A DNA stretch of 64,000 nt from Utricularia gibba (GCA_002189035.1 NEEC01000012.1:2790001-2854000); one strand, 5' to 3'. Positions 48,338-59,951 are shown, counted from the stretch's first letter. Program-made: numbers and translations. Notes: generated from the letters alone by a model not told the origin.

Positions 48338-49110
48338 TCAAGTCTGGGACTGGAGATACTCCACCACATTCTTCTCAACATGGAAGGCCCTTCCCAGGGC
48401 CGCCGGATTTATGCTGGGATTGGAGCCGAACACCGCGCTGCCGATCGTCGTGACTCCGGGGTTCTGGCTGCCGAAGCCGGAGAGGGCCACGGCGTTGGTG
48501 CTGCCGGGGTTGTACTGGAAATGGACGAGGCTCTGTGGGAACACGAACATGTCTCCGGGGAACAGGGTCCTGGCGAAGAGCTGGTTCTTCATGTTGGGGT
48601 TGTCGGGATTCGACGTCACGAATCCGACGTAGAGAGCTCCCTGCAGGACAAAAATGACTTCCGATGCGCGTGCGTGAATGTGAGGCGGGTTGACTCCGTA
48701 GGGGGCGAAATCGGTGCGTGCCAGGGAGACTCCGAGCGTGTTGAGCCCCGGAAGTTGGTTGACGTTCACCGGAGTGACGGCGGACCCTTCCCGGTTCGTG
48801 GTGTTTCCGGACTTGTTCAGGCCCTGGAAGGAGAAATCGTCGACCACGACGGCGGAGGGGTTCTTGCAAATCTTGCCGTTGAGGAGCACTGCAACAAAAA
48901 AAAAAAAAAAATTGCATTGCGGGTTGGTTACTCGTACATATCATTAATCACCGATCAAATGTTAACAAAATGGAAATCGACAACATTACCGGCGGCCGCA
49001 GAGTCGGCCACAGCGACGCAGAAGTCTTGTAGAGGAGACGGATCACGGGCAGATACGGAGGCAGAGAAGGAGAGGAGGAAGACGACGACCGTGCAGAACG
49101 CCAGCGCCAT
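48338..49110 (-). CDS. Germin-like protein (copy 2)
   Basis: Two exons, 49110-48990 and 48888-48338, in phase, 223 residues. It has a signal peptide, mature start RDPSPLQDFCVAVADSAAAG, the germin box with PPHIHARASEVIFVLQG, and PQSLVHFQYNPG. The exon structure and second exon length (551 bases) are the same as copy 1, so the two arose by tandem duplication. Differences are spread along the protein (for example DFAPYGVNPP against [10 protein letters not shown]), so the duplication is not very recent. A TATA box lies at 49172-49181 on the minus strand. Confidence 0.93.
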
Positions 49111-49171
49111 CTTACTTGATTGCTCACTCCGCTTGTCGCAAGATATATGATTTAACTCACGAACGAAAGCA

Positions 49172-49181
49172 TCTATTTATA
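49172..49181 (-). promoter_or_regulatory. TATA box of germin-like copy 2
   Basis: CTATAAATAG on the minus strand lies about 60 bp upstream of the ATG at 49110, the same relation as in copy 1. Confidence 0.6.
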
Positions 49182-49693
49182 GTTGTCCAAACACAAACAA
49201 AATAAGTCATAACCCCATTTGTTCTGCCACAAGCATTTCAAAGTTCATAACAACAATCAATAAATGACACATTAAAAAAAGTCAATAGCATTCAAAAAAC
49301 ACAATTGGAAGAATTATGCGCGTGTATTAAAGAATAAATCTACCAAACATACGTAGCTCTATATTTAGAACCATGTAAATAAGTATACTAAACATGGTCT
49401 TCATCTATATCATATACCCTTCTACAATATGTAATCACCAAAAATGTTTCAACTCAATTTCATAGATAACACCATTCACCATCTAATAAGCATCACCAGT
49501 TGATGCATTTGATAGCACCTCAACGTGATGCCAAAACAATGAAGCCATAGCCTTGAGCTCACCTTAGCATCGAGTAAGTAATAAATTGGGGTGAAGTGAA
49601 CTGAAATGGTTGAAGTGGAACAAGATTCCTGCAATCAAGAAAGGCATATTATTTTCATCGATCTTGAGGCTTGGAGTCAGCAGAAACAGGAAC
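49182..49693. other. Intergenic region, no gene seen
   Basis: About 0.5 kb of A/T-rich promoter and 3' flanking DNA between germin-like copy 2 and the APC10 stop codon. Confidence 0.5.
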
Positions 49694-50635
49694 TCACGGT
49701 CGAGGACCGTAAACCTTTATCTGGTGCACATGTATGTTCCTTCCACTTAGATGGTTAGACAAAATTGCAATCTGCCGCATGAATGTATTCACAAACGTTA
49801 CCCTGAGGCGCATCTCAAAAAGAATTTTTGTCAGTTGGATCGTAAAACAAGCACAGGGTGACATACAATTAATTGCATGATTCATTTTCAGTCTTGTTCC
49901 AAAGAGTGAAAATGAAGCACACTTTCGATGTGCAATGTTAAATGCTCAGATTTTTAACAGAACTCACAAAACCCGGAAGCAGACTAGCGACAGGAGGCTT
50001 TATGCATCACCTTGCATCAGTCCTAGATAAAGAGATATACACCCACCCTCTACGCTTAACGAGCTCTATAACCTTGAGTTCCTGAGATCCGATGAAAAAC
50101 ATGGAAGAACATTTATGGGTGGGGTCAAAGAACACGGATTTCCTTCTCTCTTCTTCCTAGAAGAAAACAAGGAAGTTTTGAAGGCCATCACCGGCTCGAG
50201 TCGACATCCTACTCGGAGTATAGCTGTCATCAAACTTAAGATCAACATAAAGAGCAAGAAATTGCATTATAACCTTCTTTGGAATCGTATATTCACCAAA
50301 TGAGGGTGGTGCGCAACATTAGACCTAGGCCACAGCAAACACAATCCGATAAACACAGATACTCCAATGTTTAACAACACCCCACAATTGATAATGAATT
50401 CCCTCCCCTCATCGGAAAAAAAAACAGCAAAAGAAGGAAAAAGGAACGCCACACACTCACTGCCAGTATGCATCAAGATTGTCATCGCGAAGGGAAGAAA
50501 CGCCGCTTTCAGGCTTGCAGGAACACAAACTCCACACAGCATTCTTCGCCATTTCTCAGGCTGCTCATCAACCATCAATATCAGGCTCCCTCCTGGTATC
50601 TTCCCTTCCTCCTCCCCCACTGAAGATTCCGCCAT
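49694..50635 (-). CDS. APC10: Anaphase-promoting complex subunit 10 (APC10/DOC1), two apparent frameshifts
   Basis: Four exons: 50635-50461, 50324-50169, 50081-50011, 49802-49694. Conserved blocks in order are [85 protein letters not shown]; and the C-terminal [10 protein letters not shown]. This is the DOC domain, which helps the APC/C ubiquitin ligase bind substrate degrons. Homology changes frame in exon 1 near 50551-50562 and in exon 2 near 50273-50278; one added base at each place restores phase across all exon junctions (170 residues). APC10 is usually single copy and essential, so a consensus error is at least as likely as a pseudogene. Confidence 0.85.
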
Positions 50636-50872
50636 TATTTCCCGCCTTCTTGTGGATGATCGCCCAAACCGAAACCCTAAACATCTCCGATTTCAGAAAA
50701 ATAAAATAATTAATTACAATTTTAAAAATAAAACCGACTGATGACGTAACTGAGTACGATTAGCAAATTTGAATTCACTTAAATTATTAATAAATAATAA
50801 CCAACCAAAAAGGACGTGAAATGCGATTCTTCAGTAAGAGAAAAAAAAATTCAAAAAAAAAAAAAAACGCGA

Positions 50873-51169
50873 ATGGAGACTTTGAGGATGATGTTCGGAT
50901 CTGAACGGAATTCGAGGAAACTGAAATGGTCAGCCAGTTCTTTGGTAGATTCGGAGATGGCGAATTCGCGGACCTCAAGAAGAGCAGCGTACCAGAAACT
51001 ATCGCAATCTGTGGAGGACGGCGTTGTTCGGCGCCGGCGGAGCTGGAAATCCTTTCTCAAAAAGTTTTGTCTGCTAAATAGGAACGCCTCACCCGCCGCC
51101 GTGGATAAGAAGCGCCGCTCGTCTTGGCTGCCGGATCCCGACCGTCGATGGCCTGTGCAGGGCTGGTGA
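50873..51169 (+). CDS. Small basic protein of unknown function
   Basis: An open frame of 98 codons from METLRMMFGSERNSRKLKWS to a Trp/Arg-rich end, divergent from APC10 with 237 bp between starts. The composition is basic and Ser/Arg-rich, with a possible amphipathic patch (RRSWKSFLKKFCLLN). I do not recognise the family. The frame is open upstream to 50816 through a Lys run, but that part lies in an A-rich stretch unlikely to be coding. It could be a small gene or a chance ORF. Confidence 0.35.
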   Translation: METLRMMFGSERNSRKLKWSASSLVDSEMANSRTSRRAAYQKLSQSVEDGVVRRRRSWKSFLKKFCLLNRNASPAAVDKKRRSSWLPDPDRRWPVQGW

Positions 51170-51346
51170 AGATGGACGCGGATCCTCGATCCATTTTCGA
51201 GGATTGCTACAAAAAATATCCAAAAAATGAATCAAAATTGAATACTGTATGTTCAAATAAATGACAGGGTAGGTGTAGTTCGTACGGTGTGCTTCGCTTC
51301 TCTTCTCTTCTCGGCTGGAGACGAGTCTAGAAAGCCCTAATCAAAA

Positions 51347-52190
51347 ATGGTGCGCGTTAGGACGGCGACTTTAGAGTAAGTGCTGGAGTTGCAGGCCTGG
51401 AATTTGTTCTGCCCGCCGGAGAATTACTTGCAATACAAAGCATTAGTTTCACCGCATTCTTTCGTGGCCGCAGTTTCTCTTCGTCGCCAAGGAGAACAAC
51501 TGTTGGCTACGTTTTGGCTATAATGGAGGGACTGAGTGTCATAGGCATATTACCTTTCTTGTTTGGCCACAAAACTCATGATTGCCGCTCAGAGCGCCAT
51601 GGGACAGGTTTGACAGATTTTTTTTTTTTCTTAATTCTTAATTTGGGTGATTGGTTTCTTGTGTGCATCTGTAGGTTTGATTTAATAGATGTTTTGATCT
51701 TTAAAGCCGTCGAAGTTCAGATTTTGTTTGAGTGAAACAGCTCCTTGATGGAGAAAATTTAAGATGAAGATTGGGCTTAACGCAATATTGAATCTTTGAC
51801 TCTCAGTTGTGTGTATCATTCAGTTCTTCCGAATTTTTCTAAGTTTAAAGAGAGTATCTTGTATGGGCATAAAGCTCACTGGTGCTTATTAGTGCTAAAA
51901 TTGATTTTACAAAGGCAGGTGCTCTTAAATGCATCATCTGTTTCGGTTCTTAAACAGGTTTATGGCCCTGAGTACCTCCCCTTGCACGCCAGGAAGAGCG
52001 CGTTTAACCTGGATTCAGATGCAACTTACAACATCCATGGTGTGGAGGCCAAGTACTATGCTGATGGAGAAGACGCTTATGTTCTTCAAAACCAGCCGAA
52101 GGGCGAGAAGCACCCGCAGCACCTCACCTTCATCATCATCATCACGGTGCTGGATGTTGTTCAGCTTTAGCAAAATCCGATGAATTGATT
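51347..52190 (+). pseudogene. NAA10: Decayed NAA10 (N-terminal acetyltransferase catalytic subunit) copy
   Basis: Pieces of the Ard1/NAA10 GNAT domain occur in order but in changing frames: MVRVRTATLE then a stop, LQAWNLFCPPENY, ILSWPQFLFVAKEN, VGYVLAIMEG, LATKLMIAAQSAMGQ, then after a roughly 350-bp intron-like gap YGPEYLPLHARKSAFNL and IHGVEAKYYADGEDAY, and in yet another frame the His-run/GCCS tail (HHHHHGAGCCSALAK). The acetyl-CoA loop segment between HIT and LATKLM is deleted. Retention of an intron at a family-like site means it is a segmental, not processed, copy. NAA10 is the NatA catalytic subunit; this copy cannot make it. Confidence 0.8.
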
Positions 52191-52199
52191 GCATCCAGA

Positions 52200-54472
52200 T
52201 CAATGCAAAAGTCGAAGATGAGACAAGTCTGCCCTTGGATTGCAGCCTTCTCCCTGGCCCAACCCAAGTCCATATCATTGCCCGGAAGCCCGTACACCGC
52301 CGGCAGCCACGAGCCTTCACCCTCAGTTCCGGCAACTGCAAATCCCTCCGACCAGGTGATTCTGAGTCTTTCCCCTTCTTTCTTCTGCTTTCTTGCTCGT
52401 CTTCGGTATATGGCAATGCGAGATTTGGTGATCCCCTCCTACCGGCATCACTGCAACATCGTTGTCAAAATAGGGTTCCAAAGAGGAAGGTTTGTCCGTC
52501 ATCGTCCCATTTTTTTTTTTTTTTGTTGATTTTAAAATTAGTTTAGTTAATATATAGTTTTTACAAAAAAAAATTAAAATTGAAATTTAAAATAAATTAC
52601 CAATTCAATTCCACGTTGCTAATTACCATAAACAGAAAGCTAGTTGGGTCTAGTGGTGGTTGGCATATCTGATTCGACGTTGGCTTCATGGCCATTCGAA
52701 GCTTCCAGAATTCATCCTTTGGAATTTTTTTTTTCTCACCTACCCCCATTGGCCCCCACCTATTCATTCTTCTGTTTGTTACCCTGACAATTAACACATG
52801 AATAATACTTTTAATAAAAGAAAAAGGCTGGTCTCTTTATTTTATATTTTTAACAACTATTTATATTTAATAATAAAAAGTAATTTTTAGAATAAAAAAA
52901 ATGCCCCAAGGGATCCAGCACGTGAGGATGAATGAAGGTTAGTGATTATGTGTGCGAGGTGGTGGTAAGCCATAAATGTGTCTACCACAAACAAACAATG
53001 AGGCATCTCCATCTTCAACAAAAAATACTATATCTAAATTTGAAATTAAAATAATCAAATATATATAAAATTATAATTTACAATTAATCGATATAGTTTA
53101 ATATTTTTGAATATAATTTATATTTATTATATATTTTTGAATTTTATGTATACTCATACATTTAATTAGTGTTTTGTAAAATTTTTTAAAACTATTTTTA
53201 TTTTTCAAAATTATTTTAAAAAAGTAGAAAAAATAATTAAAATTAATTTATTTATTACTTTTTCAAAAATAAATTTTGTAGAATATTTTTGATAAAATTA
53301 TTTTTATAATTAAAAATATTTCAAAACAAAACAAATTTTATTTTTAAAAAACAAAAATAATTTTTAAAAATTTTCCAGAATAATCCTTTAATTTCAACAC
53401 ATCCAAACTTATTACAAATCAAAAGAATGAAAATCAGAACAAAAAACATAAGTTCAATTCCGTAAATTATTCCTCTAAATCATTTCAAAAACATTATACA
53501 TAGAAAAAAAATCCAAGTATGATGATCGCCTTCATTATGTAGTAAACTCACGAAATTAGGTTTCGGATAATAGTTGTGAGGATATGAAACATTATGAAAA
53601 TGGAAAGATACCTAGAAACCATATCCCAACATTTGATGAAGTTTTAGAGTGGTGTGGGGTGAGGAAATGACAACAGGATTGTGGGAGACAACCATCCTTC
53701 TCATACATAATGAAATTCGAAAGCTACTTGGGAACACAGAGCCCAGGACCACTCCCTCCCTCCCTTCCTTCACAATGTGCAACAATAATGCATGCCTTCC
53801 TTCTTACATCCTCCTCTTCCATTACATGCCCTGTCCACACACACACACACGAATGAGATGAGATCCTGCGCCAGCTTTTATTACAACACACATACTGCAA
53901 TTAATTTATACAAAAATGATTAATTGGAAAAAAAACAAATCATAAATATTGAAATTGAACTGATTAAAGAAAAAAAATCAAAAAATGAAGATATTCCGCA
54001 ACAACCAACGCTCTTGCAATTTGGAATAATTTAAATTAAAATAATTATGGGGTGATGGGACGGGGTGGTCATTACCAAGTCCGTTGTACGCAAAATAAAT
54101 AAATAATAATTAAAATACGACGCCTTGAAAGAGTCCTTACATTGGATGATACTACGCAGGGGTGGTTTTTAATAAAAAAATTTTATATGACGTCATAAAT
54201 GTGTTGAATATGAAATATTATTTTATGGTAATAATGCGTAATTATTTTATTATCCCTGAGCTGTATAATTAATTGGATACTAAAAAAAAGTAAATTTGTA
54301 CTGAGGGAATACCGTTGGGGAGCATGCAGTTGTTCATTAAATCTCTTCCACCAGCCACATTCAATGCTGTGCTTATTACTCCGTCTTTTCCATCTTTAAA
54401 GCGTCTTGCTCCGGCGAGTCGACCCTCCATAAGCTCCTCCGCCGCCGTCTGCGTCTGGCTTCCGCAGCGAGC
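52200..54472. other. Intergenic region with A/T-rich DNA and one MITE-like element
   Basis: No gene was recognised. The sequence is strongly A/T-rich from 52,500 on. A MITE-like element is listed separately at 53168-53384. A short CA run is at about 53837-53850. Confidence 0.55.
53168..53384 (-). mobile_element. MITE-like element, copy A
   Basis: About 217 bp with imperfect terminal inverted repeats (left AGTGTTTTGTAAAATTTTTT; right end, reversed, ATTATTCTGGAAAATTTTTA) and A/T-rich inside. Its reverse complement aligns with copy B at 62433-62662, including an interior block (53281-53332 against 62485-62536) of high identity. A target-site duplication is not clear. Confidence 0.55.
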
Positions 54473-56239
54473 ATGGACTCCTCCTCCCTCAAACCCATGT
54501 TTCAGTTTGTGGTGAATCATGTCATCTTGATGCTGCTGATACCCTTGACGGCATTCGGGGCCGTGGAGATTTACCGGCTGGGTCTCGACGGGATCATCGC
54601 GATCTGGAACTCTGTGAACTTGAACGCTGTTCAGGTTTTGACTGGGGTGTTTGTGGTCGCTATCGTTGCGACCGTGTACTTCATGTCGAAGCCGCGGGCT
54701 GTTTATCTGGTGGATTATTCCTGCTACGAACCGCCGGTGACCTGCCGGGTTCCGTTTTCGACGTTTATGGAGCACTCGAGGTTGATTTTGAAGGATAATC
54801 CGAAGAGCGTGGAGTTTCAGATGAGGATTCTGGAGCGTTCGGGTCTCGGTGAAGAGACCTGTCTTCCGCCGGCGATTCACTACATCCCGCCGACGCCGAC
54901 CATGGAAGCGGCCAGAGGTTATATTCAAACCCTCGTTTACCCGTGTATTTTAATAAATTACATGAACAAAAAAAGCATATCCATGCTATTTTGGAAAAAC
55001 AGGGGAAGCGGAAACCGTCATCTTCTCCTCGATCGATGCTCTGATGAAGAAGACCGGAATCCGGCCGAAAGATATCGATATCCTGATCGTCAACTGCAGC
55101 TTGTTCTCCCCGACGCCGTCGCTTTCAGCGATGGTGGTGAACAATTACAAGCTTAGAAGCAACATCAGGAGCTTCAATCTCTCTGGAATGGGGTGCAGCG
55201 CGGGGCTCATCTCCATTGATTTAGCCCGCGATTTGCTTCAAGCTCACCCAAATTCCTACGCCCTAGTCGTAAGCACAGAGATTATCACTCCCAACTACTA
55301 TAAGGGATCGGAGAGGGCCATGCTCCTCCCCAACTGCCTCTTCCGCATGGGCGCCGCCGCCATTCTCCTGTCGAACAAACGCCGCGACAGCCGCCGGTCC
55401 AAGTACAAGCTCGTCCACGTTGTGAGGACCCATAAGGGCGCTGATGATAAGGCCTACAAATGCGTCTACGAGCAAGAAGACCCACAAGGTAGACTCCATA
55501 CCTTAGTCAAAAGTTACATAATCTGTTTATGACATCTTGTGTCCGCCACAGACAAACAGAAGTAATATTGATTGGGGTTTAGGATTCAGACACCATGTGT
55601 TCTGTTTGTTAGAGATGGTTTTTTGTTTTTGTGTAACAGGGAAGGTGGGGATCAACCTGTCCAAGGACCTGATGGTCATCGCCGGAGAAGCGTTGAAATC
55701 CAACATCACCACAATCGGGCCGCTGGTGCTCCCGGCGTCGGAGCAGCTGCTATTTCTGATCACCCTCATCGGGAGAAGAATCATCAACCCCGAATGGACA
55801 CCCTACATCCCGACTTCAAGCAAGCCTTCGAACACTTCTGCATCCACGCCGGAGGCCGCGCCGTCATCGATGAGCTCCAGAAAAGCCTCCAGCTCTCACC
55901 GGAGCACGTCGAGGCTTCCCGGATGACTCTCCACCGATTCGGCAACACATCTTCCTCCTCCCTCTGGTACTATTCCTCCCTACCCACCCTTCCATCACAC
56001 TCAAAAATGCACTCACCGCCATGATGAAATCGAGCAGGTACGAGCTGGCCTACATCGAAGCAAAGGGGAGGATGAAGAGGGGCGACAGGATCTGGCAGAT
56101 CGCCTTCGGAAGCGGATTCAAATGCAACTCCGCCGTCTGGAAATGCAACCACACAGTGAAGACGCCGGTGGCCGACAGCCCCTGGAAGGACTGCATCCAT
56201 CGGTATCCGGTGTTCATCCCGGAAGTTGTGAAGCTGTAG
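54473..56239 (+). CDS. 3-ketoacyl-CoA synthase (KCS, FAE1 type), one apparent frameshift
   Basis: Four exons: 54473-54917, 55003-55488, 55640-55966, 56038-56239. Two N-terminal membrane spans precede [20 protein letters not shown]. The catalytic Cys is in [35 protein letters not shown] carries the active-site His, and [18 protein letters not shown] the Asn. Exon 3 changes frame between WTPYIP and [10 protein letters not shown] at CCCGAC (55809-55813): one missing G would restore it, and only then are the phases of exons 3 and 4 consistent (486 residues). Family knowledge: KCS condenses malonyl-CoA with acyl-CoA in the ER to make very-long-chain fatty acids for wax, suberin and sphingolipids. 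An introned KCS is less common than intronless members. Confidence 0.88.
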
Positions 56240-56936
56240 CTCGTCGGATTTTGCATACCCACAACACAAACAAACACAAGAATGTGAAAAGTAAGAACAT
56301 ATGCATGAATTTTCACTTTATACTTCCACCCAATAATCACACCAATAGTTTCCAATACCAATCTTCAAAAAATATGAACAAAATTCATACTCTTTATTTC
56401 AAAATCGATCTTTATTATTTCGAAATTGCGCACAATCAATTCGCATTAAATTATATTTTAATGAACAATTTGACAAAAAAATCTTGTGTTTTTCAAAATT
56501 TTATATCATTTTAAAAAAACAGGCAAAGTTTTTTTTTTATCAATTTAATTTAGAAACAATAAAAAATAAATAAAATATATGATTTTGAAATAATAAGAAT
56601 GAATTATATTCAATATTAAAATAATAAATTCTATTATGTATAAATTAAACATATTAAAAATTAATTTTATCTAATATGTGAACTTTTAAAAATTAAATAT
56701 ATTCAGCAAACTTACCATTTTAATAAATAATAGAGATTTTTGGCACCCATGTACTTTTTTTGTCTTTATAACTGTAAGATATTATTAAACCGAAAAAACG
56801 TAAAATCATAAGAAACATAAAGTATGATTATTCATACATCAAACGTGAATTTAAATTGAAATTTATTAATTTAATTTAATTGACGTGTATTTGATATGAG
56901 ACAATTTCTGAAGAATTATGTAAATTTTAATTAAAA
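56240..56936. other. A/T-rich spacer, no gene seen
   Basis: 3' flanks of the convergent KCS and lipid phosphatase genes; no conserved feature was recognised. Confidence 0.5.
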
Positions 56937-58335
56937 TTAAATATTAATTCCATCACCTCTTGTACGGCTTCCGAGCTCTGTATCCCTGATATCCTTCTCC
57001 AGCTCCTTTGAGAATTGCAGAGACGAGAAGCTCCTGCAGCCTGCCATAGAACCAGCACCGTTCCTACACTACATTCATCGATATGAAATCTGAAATTCGA
57101 GCTTGGTTAATGGAGGGATACCTTGTGGATGGTGTGGCGGGGGGAAGAACTGCAGGTAGCACGCAGTTGCAACTACGAAACCTGTGAGGAAAAGGAAGAT
57201 GGGAATGGGAGCAAGAAGGTGGGTGGGAATTCTGATGTCGGAAATTGGATGTAAACGAACCTATTGAAGCGCCCGTGAGCACATCCTGCCAGTGATGCTT
57301 GTAGTTGCTGATTCGAGAGAAGCCAACTAGGGAAGCGGTGAGCAGGAGGGAAAAGGGTATGCAGAGTTTTGAGATGCTTCCTCTGCGGTCGTATAGCTTT
57401 ATCTTTGCAGACAAGTACAGTGATAAGAAGACTAGGCCAGCAAAGCCCCCTACCATGATCACATTCTCTGGTAAAACTAAGAGCCAAGGAAGCAAACTTG
57501 TGTTTCTTGATCAAGAAAAGGTGTAGCATGCTTACATGAAGTGTGTCCACTTGGGAAACTCTTGCGCCCCTCTCTGATGATATGGGGATCGCCATGGCAG
57601 GCTGCGTCTCCCCATCGGTCATAAGCCTGAGAAGACAAAGAGGTAGAAGTTTTAAGAAATGTATTGCAAGAATGTGGTGTTTGGGGGTGGTGATTTGGGG
57701 TACATCTTTTCCGTCGGGAAAGCATCGCCAGAAGAAGTCCGGCCGAGGCCGTCCAACGGCGACTTTTAAAGCATCTACGATGACTGCTGTCATGAGGCAT
57801 GAAAACAGAAGGCCTGTTTGGACAAACGTGAAGAGATGCTGCTTAAAATTCCCAACATTTTAAGAAGAATAGGAGATTCGGCACAATCCTGATACCTAGT
57901 ACAGAATGGTGAAGATCATGGGCATCTCTGTGGCGAAAATACTGCACCAGGAAGACTACAGCAGGCAATGGAAGGGAACAGACCTACAAAGTACTTGAGA
58001 AAATAAATCAACTGCTTCTTGAGAAATATGCCCTGAATTCAGAGACCAAAAACAAGGAGAGTGCACATAGCAGAACACAATATAGAGTTCGATGAAAGCA
58101 GGAGGATCAAGGGACTGTAACATACCACAACTGTCCAGAAAGGAACGGTGTCACTCTGCATAGGATACTTGAAATCTGGCATCATTTCTTTAGAAACAAA
58201 GCGATGAAAGGGATGAATACGGTTCACAATGAATAGGATGACTCCCAATGTGAGAAGAATCAGCCAGTCAAGCAAATGTTTTCTTGCTAATTTGATTCCA
58301 TGTGTTCTTAAAATATGATGACTTCCGACTTCCAT
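56937..58335 (-). CDS. Lipid phosphate phosphatase (PAP2 family, LPP2/LPP3-like)
   Basis: Exons in phase: 58335-58126, 57983-57896, 57813-57704, 57626-57536, 57449-57261, 57181-57122, then a last exon from 57063. The three phosphatase motifs are present: [15 protein letters not shown] (ending exon 4) and [24 protein letters not shown] and [12 protein letters not shown] are typical of plant LPPs. Six membrane spans are expected. Family knowledge: it dephosphorylates phosphatidic acid and diacylglycerol pyrophosphate. The final exon is uncertain: spliced as written it ends in an unfamiliar frame, while one extra G at the acceptor (CC at 57063-57064) would give an acidic/basic tail with [11 protein letters not shown] ending near 56937, more like the family. 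The start could also be five codons upstream at 58350. Confidence 0.85.
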
Positions 58336-59697
58336 TTCGCTCTGAAACACGGTAGGTAACCTTCAGATCTTCTCCCACAACATCAGAATTTTTGAAGAAA
58401 ATGAAAAAACGTTTCAAGAACGCACGAAACCAAATTCACCCACCCAAAAAAAACTGGCAATAGTTCAAAAACAAGTGCGAAAGGCGCGATGAATCTCGCC
58501 TGCGAAAACAGATAGAGGTTGAAACAGTGCAAGGCGAAAAAACCCAAATAAACACCTGGGGAACAAAAGTGTATGCTCTATCTTCCGGCGGGGAGGCAGG
58601 CCACATGTTTATTCAATGGCGAAAAGAGAGGAACGCGACGTTGACAATTACAAAAACGAAAGTGGATCGCTCGTACGGATAACAAGGAGCACGTAGACAG
58701 TACTAATTACTTGTCTCCCAGATGATCAAGGAGACAAAAGCCCTCCATCTTCTCCAAGAAAACGTTTCTGGTCTGCGCTTCTGCCTCTCAAACATGTGCA
58801 GTCGCTTCGCTTCTCCCCCAGAACTGAAATATATATATACTTGTTATTTTTGTATATAATAAATAGTGAATGAGAATAATCTTTGGCTCCAGCCCTCTTG
58901 GAGATGGCACCAGCCCAGTGTCTTGCAGCACAAACGAAGAGCAGAAAGGTAGAAAAAGGATTACAACTACGATCAGGATATGTAAACCAGCAACAGGGTT
59001 GATCAACAGCACAGCAAGAGATCCTCTTTGTGAATAAAACCAGCATTTGGAGCAAGGAAGCTCAACCTTGACCTCCATTGCACTAGATTCAGATCCAGAG
59101 TCTCCTTCCACTGCCACCGGGAGATTACCAGGGGATGCAACCGCAGCGGCGATTCAACTTCCAAGCCCAACTCCCATAGTTCCCCTTGTCCCAGGATCCA
59201 GCCTAGTGCGCAGTTCTATCTGATCGAGGACAGCCTTACCAATGTTTCTAGTGATCCTCATTGGTGCAGGAATTCCTGCTTCCATAATGTTGTCCCGAGT
59301 GATCCTCATTGGTGCCGTAAGATTAAATGGGAAGACAACTGCAACTCCATTTTTTTCACATTGATTTCTGCACCTGATTGATTGCTTCATCTCCAAGGGT
59401 GTGCTTTGTCAAAGAACCCCAGTAGTTTCTGTCATTTTTTCAGCCTTAGCATATGCTGCACGATTACTAAAAACAATTTAAGGCCTCTGATTTGGGAATA
59501 ATGGTCCTTCACTTCATAATATTCCGACAAAATGAGGAAATGAAGAGCAACTTTCATTACTGGATGGAAAGGAAACCTAAAAGATCCACGTACTCCGGCA
59601 GGTCCGGTCAGGTGATGATCATAAGCATGAGCAGACAAAGCACAAACCGCAACACAATATAGAAGTATAAGAGTGTAAGAAAATGGGAATGAATGAT
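58336..59697. other. Region without a recognised gene; one doubtful ORF
   Basis: A minus-strand open frame at 58788-59117 encodes a 109-residue peptide with one hydrophobic segment (INPVAGLHILIVVVILFLPF), and another at 59154-59396 carries a repeated APMRITR. Neither matches a family I know, and they could be chance frames or exons of an unrecognised gene. A 17-bp direct repeat is listed separately. Confidence 0.4.
59251..59315. repeat. 17-bp direct repeat
   Basis: GTGATCCTCATTGGTGC occurs at 59251-59267 and again at 59299-59315, 48 bp apart. In the minus-strand frame it encodes the doubled APMRITR. The 48-bp (16-codon) period keeps frame. Confidence 0.8.
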
Positions 59698-59951
59698 TCA
59701 GAAAATCTTGGCAACATCCTTGATGAGTCCCCTATTCGCCTGTGCGAAGTGCGTGAACTCCTCATACGAAATGTATCCATCTCCGTCGGTGTCGAGCTCT
59801 GTCATCATGCGCGTCACTTCATCCGGCGAGACAGAGCCGAGGGTCTTCAGGGCATCCCGAGCTCTGTCGCGGAGACCTTGCCATCGCCATTGGCGTCACA
59901 TTTCTTGAAAACGCGCTCACGATCGGCTACATCCTGTGGGTCCTCGGCCAT
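59698..59951 (-). CDS. Polcalcin-type two-EF-hand calcium-binding protein, one apparent frameshift
   Basis: Single exon. It starts MAEDPQDVADRERVFKKCD and continues through EF-hand 1 (DANGDGKVSATELG) and, in the shifted frame, through TLGSVSPDEVTRMMTELD, EF-hand 2 (DTDGDGYISYEEF) and the C terminus LIKDVAKIF. The frame breaks right after TELG at a minus-strand GGG (plus 59856-59858); one more G would give the usual 84-residue length. Polcalcins are small pollen Ca2+ sensors and minor pollen allergens; they are thought to act in pollen tube Ca2+ signalling. The first loop has the usual Asp/Asn ligands; the Cys in KKCD replaces a common Phe. Confidence 0.88.

Noticed and set aside
49804-49885. 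Upstream extension of the last APC10 exon
   Set aside because: The frame is open but a GCCTCAG acceptor at 49803 joins in phase to the preceding exon and matches the family sequence.
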